Shown here: one piece after another, positions 48,166 to 57,761 of the stretch
Position numbering within the stretch: the stretch's first letter is position 1
How the letters are laid out: each line of letters begins with the position of its first letter
NCBI GenBank assembly: GCA_947624965.1
Contig: CANQMN010000004.1
Span: 1-64,000 of the forward strand
Direction of reading: 5' to 3'
DNA from: an uncultured Clostridia bacterium
GTDB taxonomy: Bacteria > Bacillota > Clostridia > Christensenellales > Borkfalkiaceae
Length of the DNA: 64,000 nucleotides
Notes under the pieces: model-generated
Databases searched by the model: none
What the model was told of the DNA's origin: nothing
Seen by the model: the letters and a program-made list of their open reading frames with translations, nothing else
Made by a program: the position numbers and the translations under genes

Positions 48166-49319
48166 AGATCCAGCCCCCTTGCGCGGTAGACGACTTCCCC
48201 GCCCACGACGGTGAGAAGGACTTCGAGATCCTCGTTCACGACGGCAAAATCCGCGCGCTTCCCCGCGCGGATGCTGCCGATGGACCGTTCGAGCCCCAAA
48301 TTGGTCGCTGGGACGATCGTCGCGGCGTCCACCGCCCGCGGGAAGGTCGCCCGCACCTCGCGGCGGAAATTGCGGACCGCCTCGTTCATTTTGAGCACGC
48401 TGCCCGCGAGCGTGCCGTTTTCGAGGCGCGCTTCGCCGCCGCGCACGATGACCTTCTGTCCCCCGAGCTCGCTCTCCCCGTCGCCCAGCCCCTTGGCGCG
48501 GATGGCGTCCGTAACGAGCGCGATCTTTCCGCGCGGCTTACAGCGCAAAAGGACCTGCATCGCGGGCACGGAGACGTGGACCGTATCGCAGATGAGTTCA
48601 CAGCAGAGCTCGTCCGAGAGGAGCGCGCCGCCTGTTGCGCCGACTTCCCTGTGATGGAAGGGCGTTTGCGCGTTGAAGGTGTGCGTAACGCTGCGCGCGC
48701 CCGCCGCGACCGCCCGCCGCATATCGCCGTACGACGCCGCGGTGTGCCCCAGAGAGGCGACGATCCCGTGCGCGGAAAGATAGGAGACGAGCTCCTCCGC
48801 GCCCTCCCTTTCGGGCGCGAGCGTAACGATGCGGATGCGCCCGCCGCTCTCCTTCTCGAACACGGAAAAACGGGAGACGGAGGGCGGTTCGATGCAATTT
48901 TGCGGCTGTGCGCCCGCGTATTTTTCGGAGATGAACGGACCTTCGAGGTGCACCCCGAGCAGTCTCGCGCCCCTCTGCGAGGGACGTTCGCCGCTCTCCC
49001 GCACGGCGCGGAGCGCGCGCAGGATCTTATCCCCGCTCTGCGTCATCGTCGCGCCGACGAAGGAAGTCGTTCCCTCCTTCACGAGCGTCTCGGCGATCTT
49101 CGCGAGCGCCTCCTTCGTGCCGTCCATGACGTCCGCGCCGCCCGCGCCGTGGATATGCTCGTCCACGAACCCCGGGAGCACGACGGCGCGCTCGGGGAGC
49201 GCGATCTCCTCCGCATCCTCGCGCGCGTCCATCGAGACGACGTTCTCGCCGAACGTGAGGTCGCAACGCCCCGGGAGCCGCCCGCCGAAATAGACGGGAA
49301 CGTTTACGAATTTTTTCAT
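48162..49319 (-). CDS. nagA: N-acetylglucosamine-6-phosphate deacetylase
   Basis: A 385-residue amidohydrolase-superfamily enzyme that converts GlcNAc-6-phosphate to glucosamine-6-phosphate and acetate. The metal ligands are in DEHIHGAG (H55, H57) and HLEGPF (E126), with further motifs GHTAASYGDMRRAVAAG, THTFNAQTPFHHREVG and LVTDAIRAKG. It overlaps nagB upstream and the GH36 gene downstream by four bases each, so synthesis is tightly coupled. Confidence 0.95.
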   Translation of the reverse strand: MKKFVNVPVYFGGRLPGRCDLTFGENVVSMDAREDAEEIALPERAVVLPGFVDEHIHGAGGADVMDGTKEALAKIAETLVKEGTTSFVGATMTQSGDKILRALRAVRESGERPSQRGARLLGVHLEGPFISEKYAGAQPQNCIEPPSVSRFSVFEKESGGRIRIVTLAPEREGAEELVSYLSAHGIVASLGHTAASYGDMRRAVAAGARSVTHTFNAQTPFHHREVGATGGALLSDELCCELICDTVHVSVPAMQVLLRCKPRGKIALVTDAIRAKGLGDGESELGGQKVIVRGGEARLENGTLAGSVLKMNEAVRNFRREVRATFPRAVDAATIVPATNLGLERSIGSIRAGKRADFAVVNEDLEVLLTVVGGEVVYRARGLDL

Positions 49320-50053
49320 GACGCTTCCTCCTTCAAAAGGCTCGCCGCCGCCCTGTCCGCAATGAGCGTACAGTCGGGATGGGTGCGCAAAATGCTTGCA
49401 GGGAGCGATTCGTTCACGTCGCCCTCGACGAGGGCGCGCACCGCGCGGCTCTTGTTCTCCCCACTCGCGAGAATGACGATATGCTTTGCCTCCATGATGC
49501 TCTTCAAGCCCATCGTGAACGCACTGCGCGGCACCTCTTCCTCACAGGAAAACAGGCGCGAATTGTCGCGGATGGTGCTCTCCGCGAGGTCTACGACGTG
49601 CGTCGTGGAGGAAAACGGCGTGCCGGGCTCGTTGAACGCGATGTGCCCGTTGGAGCCGATCCCCAAAATTTGCAGGTCGCGGGGGAGCGAGCGCAGGAGC
49701 GCGTCGTAGCGGGCGCACTCCCCCTCCCGCTGTTCCGCCTTCCCGTTCGGAATGTGCGTGTTTTTGAGATCGACGTCCAGAAAGCGGAAGAGGTTCTCCC
49801 GCATGAAGCGGGCGTAGCTCTGCGCGTCGTTCGCGCCGAGCCCGACGTATTCGTCGAGATTCACCGTCTTGACGTCCCGATAGGAGACGCCGCCCGCGCG
49901 GTGATCGCGCGCCATGAGTTCGTACAGCCCGAGCGGAGTGCTCCCCGTCGCGAGCCCGAGCACGGCGTGCGGGTTCTCCGTTACGACCGCGCGCAGAATG
50001 CCGAACGCGCGGCTGCTCATTTCCTCGTAATTTTCCGTGATGATGACCTTCAT
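49316..50053 (-). CDS. nagB: Glucosamine-6-phosphate deaminase
   Basis: A 245-residue enzyme that turns glucosamine-6-phosphate into fructose-6-phosphate and ammonia, feeding glycolysis. Motifs are LGLATGSTPLGLY (phosphate loop), VNLDEYVGL (D67), and GIGSNGHIAFNEPG (131-144, with catalytic H137). The ATG at 50053 matches the family N-terminus MKVIITENYEEMS and overlaps the kinase stop; the longer ORF is ignored. It acts directly after NagA in the same operon. Confidence 0.96.
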   Translation of the reverse strand: MKVIITENYEEMSSRAFGILRAVVTENPHAVLGLATGSTPLGLYELMARDHRAGGVSYRDVKTVNLDEYVGLGANDAQSYARFMRENLFRFLDVDLKNTHIPNGKAEQREGECARYDALLRSLPRDLQILGIGSNGHIAFNEPGTPFSSTTHVVDLAESTIRDNSRLFSCEEEVPRSAFTMGLKSIMEAKHIVILASGENKSRAVRALVEGDVNESLPASILRTHPDCTLIADRAAASLLKEEAS

Positions 50054-51426
50054 ATCTCTTCTCCTTCTTCCGCGGGTCCCTCGGGAAGGGACGCCGCGGC
50101 GATGCACTGTCCCACGCGGCGCCCCTTCTCGGACGGAAGGTGCAGGCGCGCGGTAAATTCGGGATAGTCCGCCGCAAGCGTCTCTTTGCAGGCGGAAAGA
50201 ATGAGCTCCCCTCCCTTGCCGCTCATCACGCGCCCCAACAGGAGCACGTGCGACACGGGATAGAAGAGCGCGTAATAGGGCAGGGTATGTCCGAGGTAAA
50301 CGCCCAAATCGGAAAACACCTGCGCCGCGAGCGGCGAGCCTTCCGAGAGCATTTTCTGCACTTCGGAGAGCTTCTGCGCGGGCGTGAGCCCCGCCGCGAA
50401 CGCGTGCCCGCCCAGCTCCGCGAGGCGGATCACGGCGTCCTGCGAAAAATACTTGCACCCGACGCCGAGATCCCCGCTCCACTCGTCGCGCGCGGCGGAC
50501 GCAGAGACGTCCGCGGGCGCGAAGGCGAGCTCGGAGAGCCAACCGTTGAGCCCCATCTCTTCGTTGATATATCCCGCCGCTTCGCTCGTCCCCATCGCGA
50601 TGCCGAGCACGCGCCCCTCGCCCAGTTCGAGACTCCCCGCGAGCGCGGTAACGTCGCCGTCGTTCGCGACGACGATGGGCGCGCGAAACTCCTTCGCGGC
50701 GTCGAGATAGATGTTTTTCACCTCTTCGCCGTGCACGCTCTTATCCACTTTGAGGAAGAGGGACGCCTCCATTGCGCGGTTTCCGACGTAAACGCCCGCG
50801 GAGGAGACGCCGATGCAGTCCACGCGCGGCATCTTGCTCGCGGCGGTGCGGAAGGCTTCCGCGATCTCGCGGCGGTGGTAGGCGGGGTCGCTCTCCGTTT
50901 TGGGGTTCCAGACGACCTCCTCGCTGTATACGACGTTCCCGTCTATCACGGCGGAGACCTTTCTGTCGCTCCCGCCCGCGTCGAACCCGATGCGGCACCC
51001 GCGGGTAAACCCGCCCGCCCGCAGGAAGGGACGGACCGTCTCCGTGGGCGAATCGCAGAGAACGACTTCAAAGGGGCGTTCGTACACGCGGCTCATGAAC
51101 GCCGCGTCGAACGCCCGCGCGCCGCCTATGCGGTAGTCCTCTTTGAGACGGCGGTAGACCGCCTCGCTCCCGCATACTTCGATCCGATAGCCGCCGTAAG
51201 CCCAGAGGAGCGTCTTGGCGATGCGCTCCGCAACGCAGCAGGCGCGCGCATCGCCCACGCCGTCCGCAAACGCCTCGAAGGCGAACGCCTCCGCGCCCTC
51301 CGTGCGCCTTACGCCGAGCACGACGGTCGTTCTCTGTTCGCGCGGGAGCGCGGCGACGTCCCGCCCGTACGCGCGCCAAACCGCGACGGCGGGGACAAAC
51401 GTTTTGTCCAATACAGGTAATTTCAT
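50050..51426 (-). CDS. ROK/BadF-like sugar kinase (probable N-acetylhexosamine kinase)
   Basis: A 458-residue ASKHA-fold kinase. The N-terminal about 135 residues form an extra domain without recognised motifs. The kinase part begins at CRIGFDAGGSDRKVSAVIDG (phosphate-1), followed by GVSSAGVYVGN, VANDGDVTALAGS and LGIAMGTSEAAGYI (phosphate-2). No ROK zinc motif (CxCGxxGC) is visible. Placed between nanE and nagB, it most likely phosphorylates ManNAc or GlcNAc after import by the ABC transporter. GGGAGAAAGCC precedes the ATG. A terminator-like hairpin lies just upstream. Confidence 0.75.
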   Translation of the reverse strand: MKLPVLDKTFVPAVAVWRAYGRDVAALPREQRTTVVLGVRRTEGAEAFAFEAFADGVGDARACCVAERIAKTLLWAYGGYRIEVCGSEAVYRRLKEDYRIGGARAFDAAFMSRVYERPFEVVLCDSPTETVRPFLRAGGFTRGCRIGFDAGGSDRKVSAVIDGNVVYSEEVVWNPKTESDPAYHRREIAEAFRTAASKMPRVDCIGVSSAGVYVGNRAMEASLFLKVDKSVHGEEVKNIYLDAAKEFRAPIVVANDGDVTALAGSLELGEGRVLGIAMGTSEAAGYINEEMGLNGWLSELAFAPADVSASAARDEWSGDLGVGCKYFSQDAVIRLAELGGHAFAAGLTPAQKLSEVQKMLSEGSPLAAQVFSDLGVYLGHTLPYYALFYPVSHVLLLGRVMSGKGGELILSACKETLAADYPEFTARLHLPSEKGRRVGQCIAAASLPEGPAEEGEEI

Positions 51427-51438
51427 GGCTTTCTCCCT

Positions 51439-51470
51439 AAAAAACTCGGGCGCGGAACACCGCGCCCGAG
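51439..51470 (-). terminator. Intra-operon terminator between nanE and the kinase gene
   Basis: CTCGGGCGCGG (51445-51455) pairs with CCGCGCCCGAG (51460-51470), followed by TTTTTT on the minus strand. It would lower expression of the distal kinase-nagBA-GH36 genes unless read through. Confidence 0.8.
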
Positions 51471-51480
51471 CGGATAGACG

Positions 51481-52191
51481 TTATACGCCCTCTGCGGAGA
51501 GCAGGTCTCGGCGTTCTTCAAACACTTTCACGTAATCTCTCGTGATGTTCTGCGGGCGCGTGATGGCGCCGCCGATGATGACGTGCCGTATCCCCGCGTC
51601 GAGCACGGCGCGCAGTTCCTCGAAGGTGTGGATGCCTCCCTCGGCGATCGCCACGGCGCGCGTGAGCCGCTGTTTCAGCTCCCTGCAAAATTCCGCGTCG
51701 GGGATCTCCGCGCCCGCCGTCTCTTCCGTGTACGAGCGGAGCGTCGTGGAGACGTAATCGAACCCCATCTGCTCTGCCGCGACCGCCTCGTCGAGCGTCG
51801 CGATGTCCGCCATCAGCGCCTTGTCGCAGTTTTCGCGCAGGAAGTTGACGATCTGCGCCGTCGTTACCCCGCCCGGACGGCGGCGGAACGTCGCGTCGAG
51901 GGCGATCACCGAACAGTCCGCCTTCGCGAGCGCGCGCGCCTCCCGCAGGGTGGGCGTGATGTATACGGACGAATCGGGATAGTCCCGCTTGATGAGCCCG
52001 ATGATGGGGAGTTTCCCGCCGATATAGCGATGGATCGCATTGATATCGCGCACGGTGTTCGCGCGGATCCCGACCGCGCCGCCGAGAAGCGCCGCCGCCG
52101 CCATTTTGGGAATGGTGTTCCCGCCGTACATCGGTTCGTTGCGGAGCGCCTGACAGGAGACGACAAGTCCCCTCGGAATAATTCCATTCAT
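51481..52191 (-). CDS. nanE: N-acetylmannosamine-6-phosphate 2-epimerase
   Basis: A 236-residue TIM-barrel enzyme that converts ManNAc-6-phosphate to GlcNAc-6-phosphate. The motifs are GLVVSCQALRNEPMYG at the N-terminus, GAVGIRAN, IGLIKRDYP, DATFRRRPGG, ALMADIAT and AIAEGGIHTFEEL. Its presence implies that ManNAc or sialic-acid-derived sugar enters the pathway, although nanA (sialate lyase) is not seen. It lies 34 bases after the GH26 gene. Confidence 0.94.
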   Translation of the reverse strand: MNGIIPRGLVVSCQALRNEPMYGGNTIPKMAAAALLGGAVGIRANTVRDINAIHRYIGGKLPIIGLIKRDYPDSSVYITPTLREARALAKADCSVIALDATFRRRPGGVTTAQIVNFLRENCDKALMADIATLDEAVAAEQMGFDYVSTTLRSYTEETAGAEIPDAEFCRELKQRLTRAVAIAEGGIHTFEELRAVLDAGIRHVIIGGAITRPQNITRDYVKVFEERRDLLSAEGV

Positions 52192-52225
52192 AACATTCTT
52201 TTCCTGTTTTTTTATTGCACGAGCG

Positions 52226-54232
52226 TCAGTGTTGCGCCGCGAAGCCCGCTCTGAACGCCTCGTGCGTGGCGCTCAAATCGTCGTAGCTTTCGCCTCGTTG
52301 TCCTTCGGGATCCGCAAAGCGGAGACGGTTGGTGATCTGCGTACCCGAATAGTCGTTGCAGTTGAACCAGACGTATCCCTTGATCTGCTTGACATAGGGT
52401 TCGGGCGAGGCGGCGTTGATGGCGTTGAACATATCGGTTACCCACTTCGCCTGCGCGCCGGCGTTGCGTCCGAGCGCACCCGAAGCGTTGCCGCCCGACC
52501 CGCACGCAAACTCGGAGAGAATGACTCCCCACCGGGAGAAGGCAGCCTTGTTCTTGTTGTAGAGGTTGCTGTAATGCGCCTGGAACGTCTTCATGCTCGC
52601 GAGCGCCGCCGTGTTGGTATCGTAGTTGTTCATCTCGTAGCTGGTGCCGCCGAGGAACTGCACGTAGTCCTTGCCGGGGAAATAGCAGAGGTCCTCGCCC
52701 CAAGAGGAATAGGGGCAGGAATCCGCGATGGGGTTCCAGATCCAAATGCAGTTATCCACGCCCTCCTCGCGGAAGATATCGTAGAGACGCTGCCACGTCA
52801 TCACGAAGATATCGGGGTCGAGCAGGCTCATGATGCCGCTGTAACTCGTCCAGTCCGTATTCATCTCGTTGTTGAGTCGGAAGAGAACGGGCTTGCCGTA
52901 TTCCTTGATGCCCTGCGCGAGCGCTCTGAACTTCTCGTCGTACTTGCCGCGGAGAATATCGAACGCGGGCGTAACTTCGCCGTCGACGAGGTTATTGTTC
53001 GTCGTGTACTGGTAGGTGAATTGCAGGACGGGCTTGTCGTTTTTGCCGTTCCCGCCCGCGAGCTCCTTCGCCATGTCCGTGGGGAAGGCGTGCTGGATGT
53101 GGGTGTACGTGGGATAGATATCGTACTTCTTGCCACCCCAGATCGTATTCTCGATGTACTCCTGCATTTCCTTGCTCTTGCGGAGATACTCGTCGTAGTT
53201 GGGCTGCCCCGCGTGGAGTTCGTTCTCGCCCCCGGGCATCGAATAGGAGAACACGCCCCAGCCGCCGAAATCCTGCGCCATGAGCTGGTCGAAGTATTCC
53301 TTGGTCTCCGTATTCCAATCGGGATCGGCAGTGGGGCTGCCCGCATCGAAGTAGTTGCGCGTTACGCCCTGCGCCCTGATCTTGGAATAGCTCTGCACGA
53401 TGGCGTCCATCTCCTCGGACTTGTTCGACTTGGACTTCATCACAAAGAGCGCGAAGTTGATGGGGTCGTTCGCCTCTCGCACGATGGCGATGTTGTAGTA
53501 GGGACGCTCGATCTCGTCGTCGCCCTCATCCGTATCGATGCGAAGGTCGAAGCGGTACACGTCGTAGCCCGGCTTCACGGTGAGATTGCCCCTGTTCGCC
53601 GTGGGATAGCTGTGCGAGCCGTCGCTTCCCACCTCGAAGTCGAGCGACTTCAACCGCGTGATGCCGTTGTTGTTCATGAAATTGTCGTTGATGAGGTGGC
53701 GGTACAGCCACTCGTTGCCGTAGACGTGCCACGGGTCGGAGTTCTGCCCGTAGGGGTTGCCCGATTCCGCGCTGAACGTGAGAATGCTGTCCCCGAACGT
53801 GTACTTCGTACGGTACTTCGCGATCGAGTAGTCCGCCGAGAGCGAAGCCGTGGAAAGGGTGAACGCCATTCCCGCGGGCGCGTTGACGATGCGCGTCTTT
53901 GTCCCGTTGTAGAGTTCGAGTTTGAGGTCGTGGCGGGAGGAAAATTCGGTGTAGGTCTCCTTATATTTCCCGTTCAGGCAGAAGCGCGCGCCCGTGATGT
54001 CGCCCGCGGCGGAGAAGCCGTTCGCCTCGTCCTTCAACTCGCCCTTATCGTACATGTCGTTGAACACATAGGAGATGGATGCCGTGTCCGTAACGATCTC
54101 GTCGGAGACCGTGTCGTTCGGCGGCGTCGTCGACGACGGATCCTCGTCGTTCTTCTTGTCGCCGTCGCACGCGGCAAGGCAGCCCGTTCCGAGCAGCATC
54201 GCGCTCATTAAAATCGCCAAAAATTTTTTCAT
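52226..54232 (-). CDS. Secreted lipoprotein, GH26-like beta-mannanase
   Basis: A 668-residue exported protein. The signal ends in a lipobox (LAAC, C22; GTGC at C18 is an alternative), then a Thr/Pro/Asp-rich linker. Residues about 50-290 form a beta-rich domain without a sure name. The C-terminal part resembles GH26 endo-beta-mannanase barrels: PVLFRLNNEMNTDW (candidate acid/base E456) and GVILSEFACG (candidate nucleophile E574), with the usual gap of about 110-120 residues. It would cut a polysaccharide at the cell surface for the ABC importer. The start follows AAGGAG. The family call is motif-based; a related clan A family cannot be excluded. Confidence 0.75.
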   Translation of the reverse strand: MKKFLAILMSAMLLGTGCLAACDGDKKNDEDPSSTTPPNDTVSDEIVTDTASISYVFNDMYDKGELKDEANGFSAAGDITGARFCLNGKYKETYTEFSSRHDLKLELYNGTKTRIVNAPAGMAFTLSTASLSADYSIAKYRTKYTFGDSILTFSAESGNPYGQNSDPWHVYGNEWLYRHLINDNFMNNNGITRLKSLDFEVGSDGSHSYPTANRGNLTVKPGYDVYRFDLRIDTDEGDDEIERPYYNIAIVREANDPINFALFVMKSKSNKSEEMDAIVQSYSKIRAQGVTRNYFDAGSPTADPDWNTETKEYFDQLMAQDFGGWGVFSYSMPGGENELHAGQPNYDEYLRKSKEMQEYIENTIWGGKKYDIYPTYTHIQHAFPTDMAKELAGGNGKNDKPVLQFTYQYTTNNNLVDGEVTPAFDILRGKYDEKFRALAQGIKEYGKPVLFRLNNEMNTDWTSYSGIMSLLDPDIFVMTWQRLYDIFREEGVDNCIWIWNPIADSCPYSSWGEDLCYFPGKDYVQFLGGTSYEMNNYDTNTAALASMKTFQAHYSNLYNKNKAAFSRWGVILSEFACGSGGNASGALGRNAGAQAKWVTDMFNAINAASPEPYVKQIKGYVWFNCNDYSGTQITNRLRFADPEGQRGESYDDLSATHEAFRAGFAAQH

Positions 54233-54278
54233 GGTTTTCTCCTTATCATGGTTTCTATGCAAGACGCCGTACGGCGGC

Positions 54279-56246
54279 TTATCCGTAAATGTTTTTTTGT
54301 CCAAAGTGCACAACGGCGTACGCCGCGCGCTTTTCGTTGCGCAGTTCCCGATGGGAATGCTCCGACCACGAGAGGGAGATCTCGTTGCCGAGATCGTCCT
54401 CGAAGTCGAACCGCCCCTCTCCGCTCACGAGGAAGGTGAGTTCGCGGTAGCGGGAGAGATCGTTCCCCACGTCCGAACACAGCTTCCCGCCCGCGAGATC
54501 GAGCGGAACGCATTTCCCCTCCCGCAGGAACACGGGCAAATGCCGCTCTTGGAGCGTTACTTCCGTCCAACCGCCCTCGTAGGCGCGCCCCGAATACAGG
54601 TCGAACCACTTTCCCTGCGGCAGATAGACGGCGCGGCGGTCGCAATAATCGCGGAGCACGGGGGCGATGAGAAGCGCGTCGCCGAGCATAAATTCGTCCT
54701 CGACGCCGAGCGCCTCGTCGTCCTCGGGAAACTCCAACGCGAGGTGCCGCATTGCGGGCGTTCCCGTTCTCGCCGAGCCGAGCATCAGAAGATACTGGTA
54801 GGGCAGAAGGTTGTAGTGCAGGAAGAACTGTTCGCGCAAGATCTCCAACAGTCTCCCGTCCTTGTGGTAAGCCGCAAGATTCCACGGACTTCTGTCGTTG
54901 CACGTCCATGCGCCCGTGAAATCGCACCTGCCGTTGGAGACGGGGTCGCTGTGCCACTGCATGACGGGGAGGAACGCCGCCGTTTGGACGGCGCGCAGAT
55001 ACAGTTCCCTGCTCGGGAGATATCCCGAAAAGCCCGCGATGTCGAACCCCCAACAGCTGATGCCGGAGAGCCCCGCCGAGAGCCCCGCCTTGATGACGGC
55101 GCGGAACTCCTCCCACGTGGACTCCTGATCGCCCGCCCAGACGACTGAAAAGGACGGGGTCCTCTGTCCGCCCGCGCGGGAGAAAACGATCCCCTCCTCG
55201 CCGATAAAGCGGGCGAACGCCTCCGTATACAGTTCGCAATATCTGTTCTGTCCTTCGAGCCCCGTCGTCCCGTCCGAAAACAGAACGCCGCGGTCGTGGA
55301 TAAATTCGCCGCCATCCGTTTTGAACCCGTCTATGCCGAGCTCTTTGAGATAGGCGAACCGCTCGAACCAGCGCGCCGTCGCGCGTTCGCTCGTGAAGTC
55401 GGGTACCATGCTCCCCACGCACCACGTGTGCGGGATCTCATAGGGAGAGCCGTCCGCGTTTTTTACGCAGTCCCCCTCCCGTTTCACCGTCTCGTTCTCC
55501 CGAAGGCAGAGCGCTTCGTTGCAGCGCGTTTCCAAGTTGTCGCCCTGCGCGTAGACGGGGACCGTCCAGAGAAGGACGCGCAGCCCGTCCGCATGCAGGC
55601 GCTCGATGAGCGCGGCGGGGTCCCGCCACGGCTCACAAAAACGCAGCTCCTCCCGCGCGAACGCGGCGCGGTCGCGCGCGGGCGCCTCCGTCCCGTTGAA
55701 CAGGCAATGCGTCGTGAGGTCGCTCCACGGCTCGATCACGAGCACGTTGTGCGGGAAGTTCAGCTCCTTGGCGAGCCTTCTCTGCTCCTCCACCTCGTCC
55801 TGCGTGTGCCAGCGGTTGGCGCTCATCCACGCGCCGAGCGTCCACTTCGGGAATACGCGGGGCATCCCCGCGAAGGAGCGGAACTGAAAGAGAATTTGCT
55901 TGGGCGTTCCCTCCGCGAGGTACACGGCGGGCACGCGCCCGTCGCTCTCCGCGGGGAAGGAGATCTCTGCCTGCCCCTCTTTCGTGAAGTCGAAGTCCAC
56001 TTCGACATAGGTATCCACATACAGCCCGAACCCGTCCGGCGTGAGGAAACAGGGCATGGAGAGATAGGTGTATTCCCCTTGGCGGAAGCACTTCTCCCGC
56101 ACGCAAGCCCGCACAAACTTTCCCGCTTGGTCGACGGCGTCGAACTTCTCGCCGAAGCCGTACGCGGCGCGGTATGCGCGGACATGGGTGTAGGAAAACT
56201 TCTCGCCCGTCCGTTTTATCAGGTTTTCGGGAATGCGTTTCATCAT
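54279..56246 (-). CDS. Glycoside hydrolase family 31 alpha-glycosidase
   Basis: A 655-residue cytoplasmic enzyme of GH31 (alpha-glucosidase, alpha-xylosidase or relatives). The nucleophile is D311 in GIDGFKTDGGEF, and the acid/base is D373 in VVWAGDQESTW. Other motifs are FPKWTLGAWMSANRW and the C-terminal LIAPVLRDYCDRRAVYLPQGKWFDLYSG. KTDGGEF resembles the subgroup that acts on alpha-galactosaminyl or other non-glucose linkages, so substrate is open. Start ATG 56246 overlaps the DUF4127 stop (ATGA) and has no separate ribosome site. Confidence 0.88.
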   Translation of the reverse strand: MMKRIPENLIKRTGEKFSYTHVRAYRAAYGFGEKFDAVDQAGKFVRACVREKCFRQGEYTYLSMPCFLTPDGFGLYVDTYVEVDFDFTKEGQAEISFPAESDGRVPAVYLAEGTPKQILFQFRSFAGMPRVFPKWTLGAWMSANRWHTQDEVEEQRRLAKELNFPHNVLVIEPWSDLTTHCLFNGTEAPARDRAAFAREELRFCEPWRDPAALIERLHADGLRVLLWTVPVYAQGDNLETRCNEALCLRENETVKREGDCVKNADGSPYEIPHTWCVGSMVPDFTSERATARWFERFAYLKELGIDGFKTDGGEFIHDRGVLFSDGTTGLEGQNRYCELYTEAFARFIGEEGIVFSRAGGQRTPSFSVVWAGDQESTWEEFRAVIKAGLSAGLSGISCWGFDIAGFSGYLPSRELYLRAVQTAAFLPVMQWHSDPVSNGRCDFTGAWTCNDRSPWNLAAYHKDGRLLEILREQFFLHYNLLPYQYLLMLGSARTGTPAMRHLALEFPEDDEALGVEDEFMLGDALLIAPVLRDYCDRRAVYLPQGKWFDLYSGRAYEGGWTEVTLQERHLPVFLREGKCVPLDLAGGKLCSDVGNDLSRYRELTFLVSGEGRFDFEDDLGNEISLSWSEHSHRELRNEKRAAYAVVHFGQKNIYG

Positions 56247-57757
56247 CGGGGGGTCCGCAGTTCGAGCACGAGATCCGCCTCGAACGTTCTGTTCCACGGG
56301 AGCGTGAGGGAGAGATCTTTCACGCGCGCCGCGCATCGGGGGTAGCGCGCCTGCATGAAGCGCAACAGTTCCTCCCGCGCCGCCGCCGCGCACCGCCCGT
56401 TCTCCCCGTCGAGAACGAACACGCTCTCGGCAAAGGCGGGCACGGCGTTGATATCGATATAGGTCCGCGTGTGGGAGCAGTATCCCACGTCGTCGTAATA
56501 GCGATGAAGAAGAAAATATTCGTTGCCCGCTTGGTCCCCTCCCGCAAGGTAGAGACAGCTCTCGGCGAGCACGGTCCCTATCGTGTTGGAACAGGTGTTC
56601 CAGCCCGCGTAGGCATGGATGCGGAACAGCAACCCCTCGTCGTGCATGAGGTCCATGAGTTCGAGATCGCTGTGCGAGGGATAGGCGACGTCCGCAACAG
56701 CGACGATCTTTCCCGCCGCGAGCGCGTCCGAGAGAAAATCGACGAAGGCGGGGAGATTTCTCTCCACATCGTAGGCGTTCGCCGTCTGCTCCCGCGTGCC
56801 CTCGCGGAACATCTCCGCGGCGATATTGACGGCGAGCACGATGTCGCATTCGGGTAGAGAGAACACGCGCGCGCACCCCGCGGCGCGGATCTGGCTGTTT
56901 ACCGTCGCGTCCGCGCTCCTGTCCTCGAAGGAGGGAACGACGAGCGGTCCCCGCGCGCACGCATAGTGGACGAACACCTTCGGGCGGACGCCCTTCGCCT
57001 CGTTCGCCGCCCGCGCAAGGAGGGTGAGCCCCGTGTCGTCGGCGGCGGGATAGACGGGCACTTTCATGAGGAGACGCTTCTCCTCCAACGTCCTTCTCAC
57101 CCGCTCCTGATCGAGCGCGGTGAATCCGTAGGGCGCGCTGTCGTCCTGCGGGACGATGAAGGAATTTACGACCCCCGTCTCCACCATGCCGAGCACGTGC
57201 GTCAGAACGTCGAGATTGACGGCGCGCCTCTCTGTATAGTCCGCGAGAACTTCCGCGGGGATCGCCGCCTTGATGCGGACAAGCTCCGCTTTTTCCCGCT
57301 CGTCCGCAAGCCCGAGCCGCTCCCTGTGCAGGTATTTCCCGTAGAGGTGGATCTCCGCGCCGTACTGCGCGTAATATTCGGGTTCCTCGTCGGAGAGGGA
57401 ATAGAAGGGACAGCGCATGATCGTCTCGAACGCGTAAATGCGGGCATCGGGACGGACGGCGCGGAGCCTTCGCAAGATATCCGCCCGCGCGTACAGCGTT
57501 TCCCGCGATTCGCGGTGCAGGCGGGAGGGAATGAGCCCCCCGTACACGAGCGTATCCATGGAGAGCACGAACGCGTCCGCGTCCTCCGCCGCGCGCAGGA
57601 GCCATTCGGCGAGTTTTTCCGTATCGGCGGGGCGTTTTTTCGCCCCCATGAGCGCGCGGGGCGGGAGCGTGAGCTCGAACCCCGCGTTCGGCATGATGCA
57701 CGGAAAGCGGGAATTGCAGGGCCGCTCGTCGAGCGGGACGAAAACGATGCGCTTCAC
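56243..57757 (-). CDS. DUF4127 family protein
   Basis: A 504-residue protein recognised by its N-terminus IVFVPLDERPCNSRFP, the DUF4127 hallmark, with SMDTLVYGGLIPSR and QDDSAPYG further on. It has no signal peptide or membrane helix. DUF4127 proteins often sit in carbohydrate operons and are uncharacterised; conserved Asp, His and Arg residues suggest an enzyme. The start is GTG at 57757 with AAGGGGTGA overlapping the permease stop. It is coupled to GH31, so the two may act on the same glycan. Confidence 0.9.
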   Translation of the reverse strand: MKRIVFVPLDERPCNSRFPCIMPNAGFELTLPPRALMGAKKRPADTEKLAEWLLRAAEDADAFVLSMDTLVYGGLIPSRLHRESRETLYARADILRRLRAVRPDARIYAFETIMRCPFYSLSDEEPEYYAQYGAEIHLYGKYLHRERLGLADEREKAELVRIKAAIPAEVLADYTERRAVNLDVLTHVLGMVETGVVNSFIVPQDDSAPYGFTALDQERVRRTLEEKRLLMKVPVYPAADDTGLTLLARAANEAKGVRPKVFVHYACARGPLVVPSFEDRSADATVNSQIRAAGCARVFSLPECDIVLAVNIAAEMFREGTREQTANAYDVERNLPAFVDFLSDALAAGKIVAVADVAYPSHSDLELMDLMHDEGLLFRIHAYAGWNTCSNTIGTVLAESCLYLAGGDQAGNEYFLLHRYYDDVGYCSHTRTYIDINAVPAFAESVFVLDGENGRCAAAAREELLRFMQARYPRCAARVKDLSLTLPWNRTFEADLVLELRTPR

Positions 57758-57761
57758 GCGA

